Positions 1 to 9,559 of a stretch of DNA of 64,000 nucleotides are shown piece by piece (within the stretch, counting starts at the first letter, position 1; every line of letters begins with the position of its first letter). This DNA is from Pseudomonadota bacterium. GTDB lineage: Bacteria; Pseudomonadota; Alphaproteobacteria; Acetobacterales; Acetobacteraceae. The notes under the pieces are model-generated. The model searched no databases, had not been told where the DNA came from, and saw nothing but the letters and a program-made list of their open reading frames with translations. Position numbers and translations under genes: made by a program. The DNA is taken from the NCBI GenBank assembly GCA_021847995.1, contig JAJZNE010000012.1:1-64000 (forward strand), given 5' to 3'.

Positions 1-1173
1 CAGCACGCCGCCGAGCGCCGCCGCCGCCGCCGTCGCCGCCGCAAGACCGCCGCGCAGCGCCGCCAGATCGCGCGGCCCGCCGCGGCCGAGCGACAGGCGG
101 GCGAGCGCCCGCGCCATGTCCCCGGCGCCGCGCAGCGCCGTGCGCAGCCGCTGCGCCGTCTCTGCCTGCGCCAGCAGCCAGCTCCAGCCATCCTGCCGCG
201 CCGCGATCGCCGCCGGGTCGGTCAGCGGCGCGGCCAGCCAGTCGCCCAGCAGCCGCGCGCCGGCCGCGGTCAGCGTGCGATCGACGGCGCCGAGCAGCGT
301 GTGAGCGGTGCCGCCGTCGCGGGCGCGGGCGATCTCCAGGCTTGCGCGTGTCGCCGCGTCCATCTCCATCCGTCCGGCCGCGCCCTGTGGTGCCGGGCGC
401 GCGAGGTGCGGCAGCCGCCCCGCCTGGGTCGTGCGCACATAATCGAGCGCCAGCGCCGCCGCCGCCGCCTCGGCCTCGCCGAACTGCCCGAAGGCGTCCA
501 GGCTGGCGACGCCGAACGCCTCGGCAAGCAGCCGGCGCGGCATCACCGGGGGCGGATGCGCCGGCCCGCGCCGCCCGTCCCACGAACCGAGCGGGCAGCC
601 GGGCGGCGCCAGCACCTCGGCGGGATCGAGCCGGCCGAGCAGCGCCGGCAGCGCCGGCGGTGCGATCTCGGCGGTCTCGAACAGGCCGGTGGAGATATCG
701 ATCCAGGCGGCGCCGAGCCGTTCCCCGGCGGCGGCCAGGGCGAGCAGCAGGTTCGGCCGCCCGGCCTCCAGCAACGCCTCCTCAGTGAGTGTTCCGGGGG
801 TGACGAGGCGGACCACCTCGCGCCGGATCGGCGCCGTCCTGCCCCCGCGCCCGGCCGGGCGGGTCTTCGGATCCTCCATCTGCTCGGCGACGGCGACGCG
901 GAAGCCCTTGCGGATCAGGCGCAGCAGATAGGCGTCGGCCGCATGCACCGGCACGCCGCACATGGCGATCGGCTGGCCGGCATGCTCGCCGCGGGCGGTC
1001 AGCTGGATATCGAGCGCCGCCGCCGCCGCCTCGGCATCGCCGAAGAAAAGTTCATAAAAATCGCCCATACGGAAGAACAGCAGCGCATCCGGGTATGCCG
1101 CCCGGGCGGCGAACCACTGGGCCATCGCCGGCGTGGCGCCGGCCGCATCCGGCGCTGCGGGACGGAAGGTCAT
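1..1173 (-). CDS. mutS: DNA mismatch repair protein MutS (5' part, runs off window)
   Basis: The first 391 codons of a minus-strand gene are present; the rest lies beyond the window start. MutS binds base mismatches and starts methyl-directed-type repair with MutL. The N-terminal mismatch-recognition domain is clear: residues 33-43 read FFRMGDFYELF, including the Phe39-x-Glu41 pair that stacks on the mismatch in the family. The connector domain follows (WIDISTGLFETAE at about 155), and then the start of the core domain (MEMDAATRASLEIA). The ATPase domain is not in view. The ATG at 1173 gives a normal family N-terminus. The gene diverges from the malic enzyme gene at 1289 across 115 bp. I see no frame break. 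Confidence 0.95.
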   Translation of the reverse strand, partial: MTFRPAAPDAAGATPAMAQWFAARAAYPDALLFFRMGDFYELFFGDAEAAAAALDIQLTARGEHAGQPIAMCGVPVHAADAYLLRLIRKGFRVAVAEQMEDPKTRPAGRGGRTAPIRREVVRLVTPGTLTEEALLEAGRPNLLLALAAAGERLGAAWIDISTGLFETAEIAPPALPALLGRLDPAEVLAPPGCPLGSWDGRRGPAHPPPVMPRRLLAEAFGVASLDAFGQFGEAEAAAAALALDYVRTTQAGRLPHLARPAPQGAAGRMEMDAATRASLEIARARDGGTAHTLLGAVDRTLTAAGARLLGDWLAAPLTDPAAIAARQDGWSWLLAQAETAQRLRTALRGAGDMARALARLSLGRGGPRDLAALRGGLAAATAAAAALGGVL

Positions 1174-1288
1174 TCCCCCGGTTTACCCGTCGGCGCGGCG
1201 GCTGCGAAGCGTGGCCCTTGTCCGCCATGCCATCGCTGCGTCACGATAGTGGCGGAACGTCCAGACTCGCAGCAAAAGGGAGGACCGC

Positions 1289-3586
1289 ATGGCCGACGGC
1301 AGCAGCGATCCGCGCACCGCCCGCATCTCGGCCCAGGAGGCGCTGGCGATGCACGCCGCCGGCCGGCCGGGCAAGCTCGAAATCCGCATCACCAAGCCGC
1401 TGCTGACGGCGCGCGACCTGTCGCTCGCCTATTCGCCCGGCGTCGCCGAGCCGTGCCTCGAAATCCACCGCGACCCCACGCTCGCCTATGACTACACCAG
1501 CAAGGGCAACATGGTCGCCGTCGTCTCCAACGGCACGGCGGTTCTCGGCCTCGGCAATCTCGGCGCGCTTGCGGGCAAGCCGGTGATGGAGGGCAAGGTG
1601 GCGCTGTTCAAGCGCTTCGCCGACGTGGACGGGATCGATCTGTGCATCGATACCGAGGACGTGGACCAGCTCGTCAACTGCGTCCGCTACCTCGCGCCCA
1701 GCTTCGGCGGCATCAACCTCGAAGACATCAAGGCGCCGGAGTGCTTCATCATCGAGGCGCGGCTGCGCGAGCTGATGGACGTGCCGGTGTTCCATGACGA
1801 CCAGCACGGCACCGCGATCGTCGCTGCCGCCGGGCTGATGAATGCCTGCCTGCTGACCGGGCGGGAACTCGGGTCGATGCGGCTGGTGGTGAACGGCGCC
1901 GGCGCGGCGGCGATCGCCTGCGTCGAACTGCTCAAGGCGATGGGCATGCCGCACGGCAACATCATCCTCTGCGACACCAAGGGGGTCGTCTACCAGGGCC
2001 GGCGCGAGGGCATGAACCAGTGGAAGAGCGGCCATGCCGTCGCGACCGGCGCCCGCACGCTGGCCGAGGCGCTGGAGGGTGCGGATGCCTTCTTCGGGCT
2101 GTCGGTCAAGGGCGCGCTGACGCAGGACATGGTGCGCAGCATGGCGGACCGGCCGATCCTGTTCGCCATGGCCAACCCCGACCCCGAGATCACGCCGGAG
2201 GAGGCGCGCGCCGCCAGCCCGCAGGCGATCATCGCCACCGGGCGCAGCGACTATCCGAACCAGGTCAACAATGTCCTCGGCTTTCCCTACATCTTCCGCG
2301 GCGCCCTCGATGTGCGCGCGCGCACGATCAACGAGGCGATGAAGATCGCGGCGGCCCGCGCGCTGGCCGAACTGGCGCGCGAGGACGTGCCCGATGAGGT
2401 CAGCACCGCCGGCGCCGGCCACCGGCTGCAATTCGGCGCCGACTACATCATCCCCAACGCCTTCGACCCTCGCCTGATCTCGCGCGTCGCGCCGGCGGTG
2501 GCGAAGGCGGCGATGGATTCGGGCGTCGCGCGCCGGCCGATCGGCGATCTGCGCAAATACGGCCGCGAACTTTCCGGCCGCCTCGATCCGACCGCCAATG
2601 CGCTCGACGCGATCATGGAAAGAGTGCGCGCCGATCCCAAGCGCGTCGTGCTCGCCGAGGGCGAGGAGGAGAAGATGGTGCGCGCCGCCGTCGCCTTCCG
2701 CAATGCCGGCTATGGCACGCCGGTGCTGATCGGGCGGGAGGATCGCGTGCGCGCGACCATGGCGAGCCTCGGCCTCGGCCATGCCGACGGGCTGGAAATC
2801 CACAATGCCCGCCTGTCCCACCACAACCGCAAATATGCCGATTTCCTCTACCGGCGCCTGCAGCGCCGGGGCTACCTGTTCCGCGACTGCCAGCGCATGG
2901 TCAATCAGGACCGCAACGTGTTCGCCGCCTGCATGGTGGCGACCGGCGATGCCGACGCGATGGTGACGGGCCTGACGCGCGCCGCCTCGGCATGCATGGA
3001 CGAGATCGGGCTGGCGATCGACGCGGCACAAGGCGGCATCGCGTTCGGCCTGACGCTGATGATAGGGGCGCGCGGAATGACCCGCTTCATCGCCGACACG
3101 CTGATGCATTTCCGCCCCGACCCGAAGCAGCTCGCCGACATCTGCTGCGGCGCCGCGGCCGCGGCACGCGAACTCGGGCATGAGCCGCGGGTCGCGCTGC
3201 TGTCCCATTCCACCTTCGGCAATCCGATGCACATCACCGTCAACACGATGCGCGAGGCGGTCGCCGAACTCGATGCCCGCGGCGTCGATTTCGAATATGA
3301 CGGGGAGATGTCGCCCGACGTGGCGCTGGAGGAGGCATATCGCGCCCTCTACCCGTTCTGCCGGCTGACCGGGCCTGCCAACATCCTGGTGATGCCGGGG
3401 CTGCATTCGGCGCACATCACCTCCCGCCTGGCACCGCGGCTCGGCGGTGGCGGCACCATCGGGCCGCTGGTGATCGGGCTCACGCATGCCGCCCAACTGG
3501 TGGCAATGGACGCCTCGGTCAGCCAGATCGTCGAGATCGCCGGCATCGCCGCCCACCAGGCCCGGGCACTGGCGCGCGCACGCTAG
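1289..3586 (+). CDS. maeB: NADP-dependent malic enzyme with C-terminal phosphotransacetylase-like domain
   Basis: This 765-residue protein decarboxylates malate to pyruvate, generating NAD(P)H. The N-terminal malic domain (about 1-430) shows the signatures [15 protein letters not shown] and [12 protein letters not shown] and a Rossmann segment [16 protein letters not shown]. The C-terminal part (about 440-765) matches the phosphotransacetylase fold ([16 protein letters not shown] near its start). In the known MaeB fusions this half is regulatory, often acetyl-CoA responsive, and not a proven PTA; which holds here is unknown. An AAAAGGGAGG ribosome site precedes the ATG. The length fits large MaeB proteins. 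It is divergent from mutS, and the next gene starts 177 bp downstream. Confidence 0.95.
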   Translation: MADGSSDPRTARISAQEALAMHAAGRPGKLEIRITKPLLTARDLSLAYSPGVAEPCLEIHRDPTLAYDYTSKGNMVAVVSNGTAVLGLGNLGALAGKPVMEGKVALFKRFADVDGIDLCIDTEDVDQLVNCVRYLAPSFGGINLEDIKAPECFIIEARLRELMDVPVFHDDQHGTAIVAAAGLMNACLLTGRELGSMRLVVNGAGAAAIACVELLKAMGMPHGNIILCDTKGVVYQGRREGMNQWKSGHAVATGARTLAEALEGADAFFGLSVKGALTQDMVRSMADRPILFAMANPDPEITPEEARAASPQAIIATGRSDYPNQVNNVLGFPYIFRGALDVRARTINEAMKIAAARALAELAREDVPDEVSTAGAGHRLQFGADYIIPNAFDPRLISRVAPAVAKAAMDSGVARRPIGDLRKYGRELSGRLDPTANALDAIMERVRADPKRVVLAEGEEEKMVRAAVAFRNAGYGTPVLIGREDRVRATMASLGLGHADGLEIHNARLSHHNRKYADFLYRRLQRRGYLFRDCQRMVNQDRNVFAACMVATGDADAMVTGLTRAASACMDEIGLAIDAAQGGIAFGLTLMIGARGMTRFIADTLMHFRPDPKQLADICCGAAAAARELGHEPRVALLSHSTFGNPMHITVNTMREAVAELDARGVDFEYDGEMSPDVALEEAYRALYPFCRLTGPANILVMPGLHSAHITSRLAPRLGGGGTIGPLVIGLTHAAQLVAMDASVSQIVEIAGIAAHQARALARAR

Positions 3587-3763
3587 GTGTTCACTCCCAC
3601 AGTGCGGCGGCCCACCCGGCCGGGATGGCACGGTGCGCAGCCGCCGGGCCATCTGGGGCCGCCGACGGTTCCATTGCGCCCGCGGTCACGCTAGGCTGCC
3701 CCGGTAACGACACCGCCGCCCCCACCGCCGGCCGGGGAACGCCGCCTCGGGAATGCCGCCGCC

Positions 3764-4861
3764 ATGCTGCTCTCCGCCGCCATGATCGTGAAGAACGAGG
3801 AGCGCTTCCTAGCCGGCTGCCTCGACAGCATCGCCGGGCTGGTGGATGAGGTCGTGATCGTCGATACCGGTTCGACCGATGCGAGCGTGGCGCTGGCCAC
3901 CGCCCGCGGCGCCCGTGTCCATCGCCATGTCTGGCAGGACGATTTCGCCGCCGCCCGCAACGCGGCGCTCGATCTGGCGCGGGGCGACTGGATCCTCTAC
4001 ATCGATGCCGATGAGCGCGCACGGCCGTGCGCGCGTGACCGCCTGAACCGCGAGCTCGCCGATCCGGGGCTCTGTTGCGCGCTGGTGCGGTTCCACCCGC
4101 GCTCCGGCTTCACCGCCTATCCCGAATACCGGCTGTTCCGGCGCGACCCGCGCATCCGCTTCCGCGGCGCGATCCACGAAACCATGCTGCCCGATATAGA
4201 ACGCCTGATCGCCGCCGGCGACGGGCGGATCGGCTGGAGCGGGCTGACCATCGACCATCTCGGGTACGATGACGACCAGTCGCACAAGCTGCCCCGCAAT
4301 CTCAGGCTGCTGGTGAAGGAAACGCGGGTCAACCCGAACCGCATCTATCTGTGGTGGCATCTGGGTACCGTCTATCGCGATCTCGGCCGCCTGGCAGAGG
4401 CTCGCACGGCGTGGCAGACCGGCATCGGCATCGCCCGGCGCGACGACACCAGCCCGCCGGACGGCGTGCTCTGCTACATCGAAGTGATCCGCCTCGGCCT
4501 CGACCACGGCGAGGACATGCGCGGGCTGATCGATGAGGCGGCGGCGGCATATCCCGATGACCTGTTCCTGGTCTGGCTGCGGGGACAGGCGCTGATGGCC
4601 GCAGGCGCCTTCACGCTGGCGGTGGCGGCGTTCGAGACATTGGCCGCGATCGACGCCGACTCGCTGGTCACGCACTCCGCCTATGACCGGCGCGTGTTCG
4701 GCGCGGACGCGCTGGCGGAAGCCGGAACCTGGGCTTTCCGCCTCGGCCGCTGGCGGGAGAGCGAGGCGTTCTTCCGCCGCGCCGAATGGCGGGCGCCCGA
4801 CATGCTGGAATGGCGCGTCAAGCGCCAACTCGCCGGCGCCCGCGCCGCTGCGTTGCCATGA
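3764..4861 (+). CDS. Family 2 glycosyltransferase with TPR-like C-terminus
   Basis: The 365-residue protein starts with a GT-A fold: IVKNEERFLAGCLDSI, then DTGSTD (about 45-50) and a metal-binding D81-A-D83 in YIDADER. This is the arrangement of GT2 enzymes of the SPBc2/SunS-like class, several of which modify peptides or surface glycans. The C-terminal half (about 180-365) is alpha-helical with TPR-like segments (LGTVYRDLGRLAEARTAW, WAFRLGRWRESEAFFRRAEW). It is first in a five-gene operon with two further sugar-transfer proteins, an HPr-kinase-like fusion and a PqqD-like protein, 10 bp before the next start. No strong ribosome site is seen; an in-frame ATG at 3782 is an alternative. The acceptor is unknown. 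Confidence 0.85.
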   Translation: MLLSAAMIVKNEERFLAGCLDSIAGLVDEVVIVDTGSTDASVALATARGARVHRHVWQDDFAAARNAALDLARGDWILYIDADERARPCARDRLNRELADPGLCCALVRFHPRSGFTAYPEYRLFRRDPRIRFRGAIHETMLPDIERLIAAGDGRIGWSGLTIDHLGYDDDQSHKLPRNLRLLVKETRVNPNRIYLWWHLGTVYRDLGRLAEARTAWQTGIGIARRDDTSPPDGVLCYIEVIRLGLDHGEDMRGLIDEAAAAYPDDLFLVWLRGQALMAAGAFTLAVAAFETLAAIDADSLVTHSAYDRRVFGADALAEAGTWAFRLGRWRESEAFFRRAEWRAPDMLEWRVKRQLAGARAAALP

Positions 4862-4871
4862 CCGCCCCCCC

Positions 4872-6389
4872 ATGACGGCGCCGCCGGACGACCCCGCGGA
4901 CCTCGCCGCCGACCTCGCCCGCCAGGCCGCCCACGATCCGCCCTGGCCGGCACAGCGTTTCGCCGGACGGGGCATCGTGATCTGTGCCGGCGGGGCGCGC
5001 ATGTTCACCTGTGCCTGGGTCACCATCGCCGTCCTGCGCCGCCACCTCGGCTGCACCCTGCCGGTCGAGGTGTGGCACCTGGGCAGGCGCGAGATGGGGC
5101 CGCCGATGCGCGGGCTGCTGGAGGATCTCGGCGCGGTGACGGTCGATGCGCACGAGGTGGCGAAGCGCCATCCGGTGCGGCGCCTCGGCGGCTGGGAACT
5201 CAAGGCCTACGCGCTGCTGCACACGCGCTTTGCCGAAGTGCTGCTGCTCGACGCCGACAATCTGCCGGTGCGCGACCCGGGATTCCTGTTCGACTGCACC
5301 GAATACCGCGCAACCGGCGCGCTGTTCTGGCCTGATATCGTGCGCCTCACCCCGGCGAACCAGGTCTGGCGTGTCGGCAACATCCCCTATCGCGACATGC
5401 CCTCCTTCGAATCCGGGCAGATGGTGCTGGACAAAAAGCGGAGCTGGCGCCCGCTCTCCCTCGCCCACTGGATCAACCAGCGCGCCGAGGCGTTCTACCG
5501 CTTCCTGCATGGCGACAAGGACACATTCCTGCTCGCCTGGCTGGTACTGCAACGCCCCTTTCACCTGATCGGCCATGCGCCGAAGGAGCTGCACGGCACG
5601 CTCTGCCAGCGCGATCCCGACGGCGCGGTGCTGTTCCAGCACCGCAACTGGAGAAAATGGATCCTGCACGGCGACAACCCGCACATCGCAGGCTTTCGGC
5701 TGGAGGATGAGTGTCGCGCGCTGCTCGCCGAGCTCGCCGCGTCATGGGACGGGCGGGTGTTCAACCCGCCGCCGCGCTCCGCCGCCGCGCGGCGGACAGA
5801 AGCACGGCTGGCGACGCTGCGTCATTTCGTCCTCACCCGCGTCTCCTCCGACGAGCGGGCGATCACGCTGCTGCCCGATCATCGTGTCGGCTCGGCGGTG
5901 CTGATCGAGCGCTACTGGTTCGTCGCCGATGCGCCCGACGGCCTCGCCCTGCATCTGGCCGGAGAAGGCGTCCCCGTCGCACAGCTGCGTGAGGAGGCGG
6001 GGGGCATCTGGCGCGGGCGGCTGGCGCAGCACCCGTTCATGCCGGTGGAAATCGCACCCGCCGCACGCCGGCCGCTCGACCCCGCGCCCGATCCGCCGCC
6101 GGCGGAAGACGTGATGGCGGCACTGCTCGACCGCGTGCTCGCCACCGCCGCCGCCCTGCCGGCGGAACGGGAGGTGATGCGCGATCTTGTCGGCGCCCTG
6201 CGCCTGCTCTCGGCGCTGTCGCCCGATGTCGCCACCTGGCTGGCGCAGCGCCAGGCCGCCGGCAACGCGGCCGAGGCACGGCTGCTGGCCGTCGCGCGGG
6301 CGGCACTTGCCGTCGCCATCCCGGTCACGCCCGGCCGCGACTGGCTCGGCGCCGATTTCACCCTCGCCACCGGCTACGAGCGGCGATGA
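4872..6389 (+). CDS. Putative mannosyltransferase-like glycosyltransferase (GT-A, DADN motif)
   Basis: The 505-residue protein resembles the Mannosyl_trans3/MNN1-type alpha-mannosyltransferase fold in its first ~320 residues: GIVICAGGARMFTCAW (about 35-50), WELKAYALLHTRFAEVLLLD and the D127-A-D129-N metal motif. A C-terminal region (about 330-505) with no family I recognise follows. Proteins of this fold are best known from fungi, but bacterial relatives exist. The ATG at 4872 is used because the ATG at 4858 hits a stop at once. The stop overlaps the next ATG (ATGA at 6386), so it is probably translated with the HprK-fusion gene. Donor and acceptor sugars cannot be read from sequence. Confidence 0.75.
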   Translation: MTAPPDDPADLAADLARQAAHDPPWPAQRFAGRGIVICAGGARMFTCAWVTIAVLRRHLGCTLPVEVWHLGRREMGPPMRGLLEDLGAVTVDAHEVAKRHPVRRLGGWELKAYALLHTRFAEVLLLDADNLPVRDPGFLFDCTEYRATGALFWPDIVRLTPANQVWRVGNIPYRDMPSFESGQMVLDKKRSWRPLSLAHWINQRAEAFYRFLHGDKDTFLLAWLVLQRPFHLIGHAPKELHGTLCQRDPDGAVLFQHRNWRKWILHGDNPHIAGFRLEDECRALLAELAASWDGRVFNPPPRSAAARRTEARLATLRHFVLTRVSSDERAITLLPDHRVGSAVLIERYWFVADAPDGLALHLAGEGVPVAQLREEAGGIWRGRLAQHPFMPVEIAPAARRPLDPAPDPPPAEDVMAALLDRVLATAAALPAEREVMRDLVGALRLLSALSPDVATWLAQRQAAGNAAEARLLAVARAALAVAIPVTPGRDWLGADFTLATGYERR

Positions 6390-8023
6390 CGCGGGCGTCC
6401 CCCGCCGCCGTGCCGGAGAGCGTTCTGGTCCTGACGCCGCTCAAGAACGCCGCCCGCTTCGCCGAAACCTATTTCGACAACCTCGCCGCCCTCACCTATC
6501 CCGCCGGACGGCTGTCGCTCGGCCTGCTGGAGAGCGACAGCGACGATGATACCCACGACCGCTTCGCCGCCCGGCTGCCCGCCCTTGCCGGGCATTTCGC
6601 CGCCGCGCGCATCTGGCGGCATGATTTCGGCTGGCGGATGCCGCCCGGCCTGCCGCGTTGGCACAGCGCATTGCAGTTGCCGCGGCGCAGGATCCTGGCG
6701 AAGGCACGCAACCACCTGCTGTTCCGCGCCCTCGACGATCAGGACTGGGTGCTGTGGCTGGATGCCGACGTGATCGCCTATCCGCCCGACCTGATCGAAC
6801 GCCTGCTCGCCGCGGGGCGCGACATCGTGCATCCGCATTGCGTGCGCCAGCCAGGCGGCCCCACCTTCGACCTCAACGCCTGGCGCGATCACGGCCGCGC
6901 CGTGATGCAGGATCTGCGCGACGGCCCCGATCTCGTGCGCCTCGATGCGGTCGGCGGCACGGTGCTGCTGGTGCGTGCCGACCGCCATCGCGACGGCCTC
7001 GTGTTCCCGAGCTTTCCCTACGGCGCAGCGCACCGGGCGGCGCGGCGTCCGGGCCCGTTCGGCGCCGGCATCGAAGGCGAGATCGAAACCGAGGGTCTCG
7101 GCCTGATGGCGCTCGACATGGGCGCGCAGCCCTGGGGCATGCCGAAGCTCGAAGTCTTCCACGCCGAGGATCCGCCGCCCGGAATGCTGCGTCAGCCGGT
7201 CCGCCGCCTGGGGTGCCTGTTCGAGATCGAGACGGAATCGGCGGATCTGCACGCGGCGCTGACGGAGCTTGCGTTGCCGGCCGCGCAGCCCGGCCCGATC
7301 CGCCATCGCGAGATCATCCGGGTGCAATCGGCCGGGGGCGCGTTCCGCTTCGACGATGGCGGCAGAGAGGATTTCGAGTTCGACCTGACGACTCTGCTCA
7401 ACCGCCTCAACCGCCGCATCGCGGCAACAACGCACGCGACGCTGCCCGGCTACGGCCTGGTCACCGCCGCCTGTCTCTGGCATGGCGATGCGCACGTCCT
7501 GATCCTCGGTGAGGGCGGTGCCGGCAAATCCTGCCTGGCGATGCAATTGCTGCTCGACGGCATGGCGGTGACCGGCGATGCGACCGTGCTGGTCGGGGAA
7601 GGACTGGCGATACCCTGGCCGCATCCGTTCAGTCTCAGCGAGGACTCGGTCGCCCTGCTGCCCGGTCTCGCCGCCGATGCACGGTTCCGCGACCATCTCG
7701 AACGGCCGCATGCCGGCTGGCGTCTCTCTCTCACGCCGCACGGCTTCGGCCGGCCGTGGCGGATCGCTCCGGCGCCGATCGCGGCTGTGTTCGATCTCGA
7801 TCCGAATTTCGGCGGCCTCAACCGCCTCCGGCCGTGTGCCACCACCGCCATGATGCAGCGCCTCCTGGCCCGCGCCGAGCCGCCGGCCGGACTGCGTGGC
7901 CGCTGGCTCGCCGATCTCGCCGCCTCGCTGGCGGGAGCGGCCTGCCACGTCCTGCAGGCAGGCGATCCGGTCGGCGCGGCGGCGGCGGTGATGGCCGTGC
8001 TCGCTGACCTGCCCCGGCGATGA
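6386..8023 (+). CDS. Fusion: Anp1-like glycosyltransferase + HPr-kinase-like P-loop domain
   Basis: The 545-residue protein joins two modules. Residues about 10-270 are a GT-A glycosyltransferase resembling the Anp1/mannan-polymerase family: VLVLTPLKNAARFAETY, an ESDSDDDT stretch and D126-A-D128 in LWLDADVIAYPPDL. Residues about 340-545 resemble HPr kinase/phosphorylase-type kinases: Walker A G375-EGGAGK-S382, followed by DGMAVTGDATVLV, matching the place of the acidic motif in HprK. HprK-like domains in bacterial clusters phosphorylate proteins, peptides or small sugars. The gene is ATGA-coupled on both sides (6386 and 8020) and lies two genes before a PqqD-like gene, a partner often seen with HprK-related kinases. 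The fusion itself is unusual. The assignment of the first domain is less certain than that of the P-loop. Confidence 0.75.
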   Translation: MTRASPAAVPESVLVLTPLKNAARFAETYFDNLAALTYPAGRLSLGLLESDSDDDTHDRFAARLPALAGHFAAARIWRHDFGWRMPPGLPRWHSALQLPRRRILAKARNHLLFRALDDQDWVLWLDADVIAYPPDLIERLLAAGRDIVHPHCVRQPGGPTFDLNAWRDHGRAVMQDLRDGPDLVRLDAVGGTVLLVRADRHRDGLVFPSFPYGAAHRAARRPGPFGAGIEGEIETEGLGLMALDMGAQPWGMPKLEVFHAEDPPPGMLRQPVRRLGCLFEIETESADLHAALTELALPAAQPGPIRHREIIRVQSAGGAFRFDDGGREDFEFDLTTLLNRLNRRIAATTHATLPGYGLVTAACLWHGDAHVLILGEGGAGKSCLAMQLLLDGMAVTGDATVLVGEGLAIPWPHPFSLSEDSVALLPGLAADARFRDHLERPHAGWRLSLTPHGFGRPWRIAPAPIAAVFDLDPNFGGLNRLRPCATTAMMQRLLARAEPPAGLRGRWLADLAASLAGAACHVLQAGDPVGAAAAVMAVLADLPRR

Positions 8024-9354
8024 GCCGGCCGGCGCTGCTCTATATCACGCCGTTGATACCGCAGAGCGGCGGCAATGGCCTTGCCATGCGGGCCGGCGCG
8101 ATCCTGGAGGCGCTGGCGGCGTCCTTCGATGTGCATCTGGCGGTGCTGCCGGTGGCCGGCGCGGCCGGGCCGGTCGGGGCGCTTGTCCGCCGCTGCGCCG
8201 TGCGCCATCTCATCATCGATCCGTCCACGACGCTCGATCCGCTGTTCGCCCTGATCGCCGCAATCGCCGATCCGGCGGCGCGCGCCGCCGCCCGGCGGGC
8301 CTACCCCAAGCCGTTCCTCAGCTGCGCCGCGACCGGGGATGCCGCGCATCGCGTGCTGGCGTGGGCCCGCCCGGCGGCGCCGCGCGCGGTGCATGTGATG
8401 CGGCTCTATCTCGCGCCCCTGATCGAACCCTGGCTGCGTCACGCCCCGCCGGCGCGGCCCTTCACCGTGCTCGATCTCGACGAGGACGACGCCGCCGCCG
8501 GCGAGCGGCTCGCCGCCCTGTTCGACGCCACCGGCAGGCCCGGCTGCGCCGCTTCGGCGCGGGCGGAGGCGCTTGCCTGCCGCGGTCTCGCCCGCCGGCT
8601 GCTGCCCGCGTTCGACCGCATCGCCGTCAGCGCGGCCGGAGAGGCGACGCATCTTGCCGCCGCCATTCCGCCGGCGCGCATCGCGGTGCTGCCCAACACC
8701 GTCGCGCCGCGCCCGCGCCTGCCGCAGCGCCCCGCCGCCGGCCCGCTGCGGCTGCTGTTCGTCGGGACGTTCGGGCATGCCCCGAATGCCGATGCCGCGC
8801 GCTTCCTCTGCGGCGAGGTGCTGCCGGCCCTGCGCCGGCTGACCGGCCGGGCGATCGCGATCGATCTGGTCGGGTCGGGCGATGCCGGCGACCTCGGCGA
8901 TCTGACGGCAGCGCCCGAGGTGACGCTGCATGGTCCGGTGCCGGACCTCGGTCCATTCTACGCCGCCGCCGACATGGCGGTGGCCCCGCTGCGCGCCGGT
9001 GGCGGCACGCGGATCAAGCTTCTGGAGGCGTTCGCCTTCGGCGTCCCAGTGGTGGCGACGACCCTGGCGGCGGACGGGCTGGAACTGTGCCATGGCGGCC
9101 ATCTGCTGCTCGCCGACACGCCGGACGGTTTCGCCCGCGCCTGCTGGGAGGTGGCGCTGTTTCCCGATCAGGCGGCACGCCGCGCCGACCGCGCCGCGGC
9201 ACTGGTGGCCGGCCGCTATGGGCCGGCGCCGTTGCTTGACGCGGTGTCGCGGCTTTACGCTGCGATCGCCTCGGCAGAAGGGAACCGGCATGACCGACAC
9301 GGCGCAGGACTGGCCGATCAGGGTAGCGGACCTGGAGATCAATCCGGTCAATGA
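8020..9354 (+). CDS. Family 4-type glycosyltransferase
   Basis: The 444-residue protein has the GT-B architecture. The N-terminal half begins YITPLIPQSGGNGLAMRA. The C-terminal half carries the nucleotide-sugar site: LLFVGTFGHAPNADAARFL (about 246-264), APLRAGGGTRIKLLEAFAFG and VPVVATTLAADGLE. It would transfer a sugar from an activated donor to an acceptor not identifiable here. The start is ATGA-coupled to the HprK-fusion gene. Its 3' end overlaps the following PqqD-like gene by 65 bp in a different frame, an unusually long overlap that suggests tight co-translation. The last ~20 residues, which lie in the overlap, look non-conserved. Confidence 0.85.
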   Translation: MSRPALLYITPLIPQSGGNGLAMRAGAILEALAASFDVHLAVLPVAGAAGPVGALVRRCAVRHLIIDPSTTLDPLFALIAAIADPAARAAARRAYPKPFLSCAATGDAAHRVLAWARPAAPRAVHVMRLYLAPLIEPWLRHAPPARPFTVLDLDEDDAAAGERLAALFDATGRPGCAASARAEALACRGLARRLLPAFDRIAVSAAGEATHLAAAIPPARIAVLPNTVAPRPRLPQRPAAGPLRLLFVGTFGHAPNADAARFLCGEVLPALRRLTGRAIAIDLVGSGDAGDLGDLTAAPEVTLHGPVPDLGPFYAAADMAVAPLRAGGGTRIKLLEAFAFGVPVVATTLAADGLELCHGGHLLLADTPDGFARACWEVALFPDQAARRADRAAALVAGRYGPAPLLDAVSRLYAAIASAEGNRHDRHGAGLADQGSGPGDQSGQ

Positions 9355-9559
9355 CGGCTACGTGGTCTATCACGCGGCACGGGACCGGGTGCATCATCTG
9401 AACCAGACGGCGGCGCTGGTGTTCGAATTGTGCAACGGCCGCAACGCGCCCGACGAACTGGCGCGCCTGATGCAGCAGGCCTGGCAGCTTCCCGCGCCGC
9501 CGGCCGAGGAAGTGGCAGCCTGCCTCGCCGTGCTGCGGGAGGAAGGGTTGATCCGCTGA
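9290..9559 (+). CDS. PqqD-family protein (RiPP recognition element-like)
   Basis: This 89-residue protein has the PqqD fold pattern: a hydrophobic strand region (YVVYHAARDRVHHLNQTAALV) followed by FELCNGRNAPDELARLM and a C-terminal helical segment ending in CLAVLREEGLI. PqqD proteins are small winged-helix chaperones that bind leader peptides and hand them to modifying enzymes. Stand-alone relatives occur beside HprK-related kinases. The ATG at 9290 has a good ribosome site (AGAAGGGA) and lies inside the end of the upstream glycosyltransferase gene. No PQQ synthesis genes are nearby, so a role in PQQ synthesis is unlikely. The substrate is not identified; a short coupled frame follows at 9559. 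Confidence 0.85.
   Translation: MTDTAQDWPIRVADLEINPVNDGYVVYHAARDRVHHLNQTAALVFELCNGRNAPDELARLMQQAWQLPAPPAEEVAACLAVLREEGLIR

Noticed and set aside
1241-3652. 803-codon open frame opposite maeB
   Set aside because: It is the complement of a well-conserved gene; long antisense frames are expected at this GC content, and its translation is Arg/His/Gly-rich without any domain.
9290-9559. Genuine PQQ biosynthesis PqqD
   Set aside because: No pqqA, pqqB, pqqC or pqqE genes are adjacent; the neighbours are glycosyltransferases and a kinase-like domain.
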